Source: RSA11 sp965652565
GTDB taxonomy: Bacteria > Actinomycetota > Thermoleophilia > Solirubrobacterales > 70-9
Reading direction: 5' to 3'
NCBI GenBank assembly: GCA_965652565.1
Contig: CBFGWL010000105.1
Coordinates: 1-6,619, forward strand
DNA length: 6,619 nucleotides
The notes under the pieces were generated by a model. The model searched no databases. It had not been told where the DNA came from and saw only the letters and a program-made list of their open reading frames with translations. Numbering within the stretch: position 1 is the stretch's first letter; each line of letters begins with the position of its first letter. Positions 5,878 through 6,619 of this stretch are shown here, in pieces. Made by a program: the position numbers and the translations under genes.

Positions 5878-6619
5878 GTGGCCGGTGAGTTCGAGCTGAT
5901 CGAGATGTTCCGCGAGCGCCTGGCGCGCGCCGGCGCCGCGGACGGCGAGGGCGTGGCGGTCGGCAGCGGCGACGATGCCGCGGTGCTGGCCGGCGCGGGG
6001 GCGAGCGCGGTGTCGGTGGACGCCGTCGTCGACGGCGTGCACTTCCGCCGCGACACGTTCCCGCCCGCGGCGATCGGTGCGAAGGCGCTCGCCGCCGCGC
6101 TCTCGGATCTGGCCGCGATGGGCGCGCGCCCCGGGCCGGCGTTCGTGCAGCTGGGCCTGCCCGCCGAGGTCTCCGACGAGGAGCTGGCCGCCCTCGCCGA
6201 CGGCGTGGGCGCGGCCGTGGCGGCGGCGGGCGCCGGGGTGGCGGGCGGCGATCTCGTCGCCTCGCCGGTGCTGTTCCTGGCGGTCACGGTGATCGGCTGG
6301 GCCGACGAGCCGGACGCGCTCGTCACGCGCGCCGGGGCGCGCCCCGGCGACGTGCTGGCGGTCACGGGCGAGCTCGGGGGCGCGGCCGCCGGGCTCGCGC
6401 TCCTCGAGCGACCCGACATCGCCGCCGAGCTCGACGCGGAGCGAGCCGATGCCCTGCGCGCCCGTCAGCTCGAGCCGACGCCCCGCCTCGCCGTCGGCCG
6501 CGGGGGGGCCCCCCGCGGGGGGGGCGCGCGGGTGGACGGCTCCGCCGGGGGCGGGGGGGCGGCGGGGGCGCCCCCCCCCCCCCCCGGCGGGGGGGGGGCG
6601 CGCGGGGGGGGGGGGGGGG
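5878..6619 (+). CDS. thiL: Thiamine-monophosphate kinase, 3' end missing and distal sequence unreliable
   Basis: ThiL phosphorylates thiamine monophosphate with ATP to give thiamine diphosphate, the last step of cofactor synthesis in the cytoplasm. Visible motifs are GEFELIEMF at the N-terminus, GDDAAVL (31-37) with metal-binding D32/D33, VDAVVDGVHF (47-56) with D48, ALSDLAAMGARP (74-85) with D77, AGGD (122-125) with D125, VTVIG (136-140) and VTGELGGAAAGLALL (162-176). GTG 5878 is the start because residues 2-11 match the usual ThiL N-terminus; an internal ATG at 5905 would cut into it. The frame stays open for 247 codons, against a family length of about 310-330, so the C-terminus lies outside the window. 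From 6502 the bases look miscalled, although G-A-R-V-D-G-S-A-G (216-224) still echoes the conserved D-x-S-D-G motif. Residues after about 207 should not be trusted. It lies 31 bp after the glycosyltransferase gene. Confidence 0.93.
   Translation, partial: MAGEFELIEMFRERLARAGAADGEGVAVGSGDDAAVLAGAGASAVSVDAVVDGVHFRRDTFPPAAIGAKALAAALSDLAAMGARPGPAFVQLGLPAEVSDEELAALADGVGAAVAAAGAGVAGGDLVASPVLFLAVTVIGWADEPDALVTRAGARPGDVLAVTGELGGAAAGLALLERPDIAAELDAERADALRARQLEPTPRLAVGRGGAPRGGGARVDGSAGGGGAAGAPPPPPGGGGARGGGGG
6498..6518. repeat. 21-nt GC-only inverted repeat at the onset of degraded sequence
   Basis: CCGCGGGGGG (6498-6507) is the reverse complement of CCCCCCGCGG (6509-6518) with one G between. It coincides with the point where the sequence turns into homopolymers, and may itself be miscalled. 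A terminator role is unlikely because it lies inside thiL. Confidence 0.5.
6502..6619. other. Probable low-quality contig end (G/C homopolymer collapse)
   Basis: The region is almost wholly G and C in long runs: G7 at 6502-6508, C6 at 6509-6514, G8 at 6517-6524, C15 at 6571-6585, G10 at 6589-6598 and G16 at 6604-6619. It lies inside the conserved part of thiL, where such runs are not expected. A recognisable but blurred ThiL motif at 6526-6552 suggests true sequence with A and T calls replaced by G or C. Confidence 0.8.

Noticed and set aside
5292..6419. 375-codon minus-strand frame over the glycosyltransferase and thiL genes
   Set aside because: Ser/Ala/Pro/Arg-rich shadow with no recognisable domain, opposite two genes with many conserved motifs.
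6498..6619. GC-rich hairpin and poly-G tract as terminator, G-quadruplex or novel repeat
   Set aside because: It interrupts the conserved core of thiL at the window end, and the residual ThiL motif is in frame, so miscalled sequence is more likely than a genuine structure.

Overview
The window looks like ordinary chromosomal DNA from a very GC-rich bacterium. Third codon positions are almost always G or C, intergenic gaps are only 30-49 bp, and one junction uses a GTGA overlap. A GT-C mannosyltransferase of the actinobacterial MptB/GT87 type, together with the style of the class A PBP, points to an actinobacterium. Thermoleophilia (Solirubrobacterales-like) is my best guess, but that is an impression and not proven here.

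Layout. On the minus strand, read from 1628 down to 1, lie three genes: a HAD-superfamily hydrolase (996-1628), a CPBP-family intramembrane protease overlapping it by 4 bp (250-999), and the N-terminal part of a small secreted protein that runs off the left edge (1-215). On the plus strand, starting 30 bp from the HAD gene, lie four genes: an MscS-family mechanosensitive channel (1659-2441), a bifunctional class A penicillin-binding protein (2491-4605), a polytopic GT87/MptB-like glycosyltransferase whose apparent CTG start overlaps the PBP stop codon (4602-5846), and thiL, thiamine-monophosphate kinase (5878 to the right edge). No stretch over 300 bp lacks a gene. I saw no RNA gene, CRISPR array, insertion sequence or convincing rho-independent terminator.

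How the genes fit together. The plus-strand set is mostly cell-envelope related: osmotic protection by MscS, peptidoglycan synthesis by the PBP, and probably polyprenol-phosphate-sugar-dependent glycan assembly by the GT-C enzyme. thiL is unrelated housekeeping and may have its own leaderless promoter. The minus-strand pair HAD-CPBP is translationally coupled; its shared role is unknown.

The last ~118 bp (6502-6619) collapse into long G and C runs and should not be trusted as biology. The thiL frame stays open and a blurred version of the conserved D-x-S-D-G motif can still be recognised there, so this looks like a low-quality contig end with miscalled bases. I found no convincing new biological system. 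The points most worth checking are the CTG start, the tail and lone cysteine pair of the PBP, the HAD enzyme lacking its second aspartate, and the artefactual end.
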